Of a stretch of 7,076 nucleotides of DNA, positions 6,418 to 7,076 are shown in pieces. The stretch lies in NCBI GenBank assembly GCA_905198825.1, contig CAJKEF010000059.1, positions 1 through 7,076 of the forward strand, written 5' to 3'. Position 1 is the stretch's first letter. Each line of letters begins with the position of its first letter. Both the position numbers and the translations under genes were made by a program. The DNA comes from an uncultured Collinsella sp. (GTDB lineage Bacteria > Actinomycetota > Coriobacteriia > Coriobacteriales > Coriobacteriaceae). Below the pieces are notes generated by a model, which had not been told where the DNA came from, did no database searches, and saw only the letters and a program-made list of their open reading frames with translations.

Positions 6418-6837
6418 GTGAAGTCGTACGAAGCCTTTGGTTCGCGTCTGGCGCTGCTGGAGACAGCTCGATTCCAAGATTTCGACAACGACTATGTTGT
6501 CTCCGGATGTGCATATATCTATGAGCAGGTTTTCGGTCTCTCAATTACGCTACTTAAGCGTCTGCTCGAGTATGAGGGTGCCACACTTGCCGCGTCGGGG
6601 TCTCCTCGTGCCATCTTGAAGGAGTCCTACCGATTCTACGACTTTATTGATGAGGCGGCCTGGCTAGTTATGCTCAGAGATCGCAATACGAACGTCCATA
6701 TCTATGACAACAAGCTCGCTCAAGATTTGATTCAGCGCATCTTGAACGTCTATATCCCTGTTTTCTGCCAGTTGAGGGACGGGTTGATGGAGCGTTACGG
6801 CGAGCTTCTGTTGGCGCCCGACGACCAGTTTGTTTAA
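6418..6837 (+). CDS. HEPN-domain protein, HI0074-type nucleotidyltransferase partner
   Basis: This 139-residue, mostly helical protein resembles the HI0074 family ('nucleotidyltransferase substrate-binding'). Members normally pair with a small MNT nucleotidyltransferase and are related to HEPN toxins. Family landmarks are LLKRLLEYEGATL (45-57), SPRAILKESYRFYDFID (62-78) and AAWLVMLRDRNTNVHIYD (80-97). The last contains R89-N90-x3-H94-x-Y96, the R-x4-H-x-Y motif used for RNA cleavage in active HEPN toxins, and its tyrosine is the AMPylated position in the HepT/MntA system. No nucleotidyltransferase gene is visible in the window. The start is GTG, with AAGGG overlapping the regulator's stop codon at 9-nt spacing, and the 12-nt gap implies co-transcription. 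Codon use is visibly less GC-rich than in the suf genes, suggesting separate ancestry. Toxin activity is inference. Confidence 0.78.
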   Translation: MKSYEAFGSRLALLETARFQDFDNDYVVSGCAYIYEQVFGLSITLLKRLLEYEGATLAASGSPRAILKESYRFYDFIDEAAWLVMLRDRNTNVHIYDNKLAQDLIQRILNVYIPVFCQLRDGLMERYGELLLAPDDQFV

Positions 6838-6870
6838 TTCCTTAAGATTTCGTAATTCCTTAAGATTTCG
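6835..6870 (+). repeat. Perfect 18-bp tandem duplication over a stop codon
   Basis: TAATTCCTTAAGATTTCG occurs twice head to tail (6835-6852 and 6853-6870) without mismatch. The first three bases are the stop codon of the HEPN-like gene, so the stop is itself duplicated in frame 18 nt later. Each copy contains the palindrome CTTAAG. A recent slippage duplication is the simplest origin. Just downstream, GAGGGTTGTTG and GAGGGGTTGTTG (about 6873-6904) form a second, imperfect repeat. Confidence 0.85.
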
Positions 6871-6901
6871 CGGAGGGTTGTTGCCGTTTACCGAGGGGTT
6901 G

Positions 6902-6930
6902 TTGTGTAACAACAGGCGAGCTGCAATACT
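6902..6930 (+). promoter_or_regulatory. Weak candidate promoter for the secreted-protein gene
   Basis: TTGTGT (6902-6907) and AATACT (6925-6930) are 17 bp apart, matching sigma-70 consensus at 3 of 6 and 4 of 6 positions. The 146-bp gap 6838-6983 is AT-richer than its surroundings and must contain the start of a new transcript if the downstream gene is not read from the regulator. A small GTTGTT/AACAAC hairpin (6898-6913) overlaps the proposed -35. Confidence 0.25.
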
Positions 6931-6983
6931 TATTTTTATCTTTGCAAACTGAACTTTAACTACACCAATGCAGGGAGGATCTT

Positions 6984-7076
6984 ATGCAGCCCAAGCATTC
7001 TGCGATTGTCGCGGGCCTGACGCTGGCTCTTTCGTTTGGCGCCGTTACCGCACCCGCGCCCGCCGCCGCCGAGGAG
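6984..7076 (+). CDS. Secreted protein, N-terminal part only (signal peptide)
   Basis: Only the first 31 codons are inside the window; the reading frame stays open to the last base. The ATG at 6984 is preceded by AGGGAGG at 5-6 nt spacing, a strong ribosome site. The sequence has a short basic start (MQPKH), a hydrophobic stretch SAIVAGLTLALSFGAVTA (6-23), and then PAPAAAEE with AxA-type cleavage options near residues 27-29. This is a typical Sec signal peptide, probably cut by signal peptidase I. There is no lipobox cysteine in the visible part. The mature protein is not visible, so no function can be given. The gap upstream suggests its own transcription unit. Confidence 0.75.
   Translation, partial: MQPKHSAIVAGLTLALSFGAVTAPAPAAAEE

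Noticed and set aside
6664..6912. 82-codon minus-strand open frame with repeated RNLKEL
   Set aside because: The peptide repeat is only the translation of the 18-bp DNA duplication, and the frame is antisense to the HEPN gene.
6898..6913. GTTGTT/AACAAC hairpin as terminator of the HEPN transcript
   Set aside because: The stem is only 6 bp with two G-C pairs and no immediate T-run; too weak to call.

Overview
The window is GC-rich bacterial DNA centred on a complete SUF iron-sulfur cluster assembly operon on the minus strand, in the order sufC-sufB-sufD-sufS-sufU. A divergent plus-strand gene encodes an Rrf2/IscR-type regulator. The gene order, the zinc-type SufU in place of SufE, the clostridia-like SufS and SufD signatures and the high GC suggest a gut actinobacterium of the Coriobacteriia (for example Collinsella) or a GC-rich relative. 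That placement is inference from protein style and was not confirmed by any search.

Layout. Bases 1-444 hold no convincing gene but carry spaced inverted repeats. A strong intrinsic terminator (445-478, minus strand) closes the suf operon. sufU (508-942), sufS (935-2260), sufD (2257-3528), sufB (3528-4940) and sufC (4953-5753) follow, read right to left. Junctions are a 12-nt gap (C/B), a 1-nt overlap (B/D), a 4-nt overlap (D/S) and an 8-nt overlap (S/U), the pattern of one translationally coupled mRNA. Bases 5754-5973 are the shared divergent control region. It holds a candidate sufC promoter overlapped by TTAGTC/GACTAA half-sites, a candidate promoter for the regulator, and a 72-bp imperfect palindrome with perfect 13-bp arms. 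On the plus strand follow the Rrf2 regulator (5974-6405), a HEPN/HI0074-type protein only 12 nt behind it (6418-6837), a perfect 18-bp tandem duplication over that gene's stop codon, and the first 31 codons of a secreted protein (6984-7076).

How the genes work together. SufS takes sulfur from cysteine and passes it to SufU, a zinc-dependent sulfur acceptor. The SufB-SufC-SufD ATPase scaffold builds the cluster. The Rrf2 protein has three cysteines in the IscR cluster-binding region and probably senses cluster status to control the operon, itself, or both. The most unusual elements are the HEPN protein with an intact R-x4-H-x-Y motif but no visible nucleotidyltransferase antitoxin partner, the long palindrome before the regulator, and the CxxC-bearing N-terminal extension of SufS. 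No wholly new system is evident. The Rrf2-HEPN pairing is the best candidate for something undescribed.
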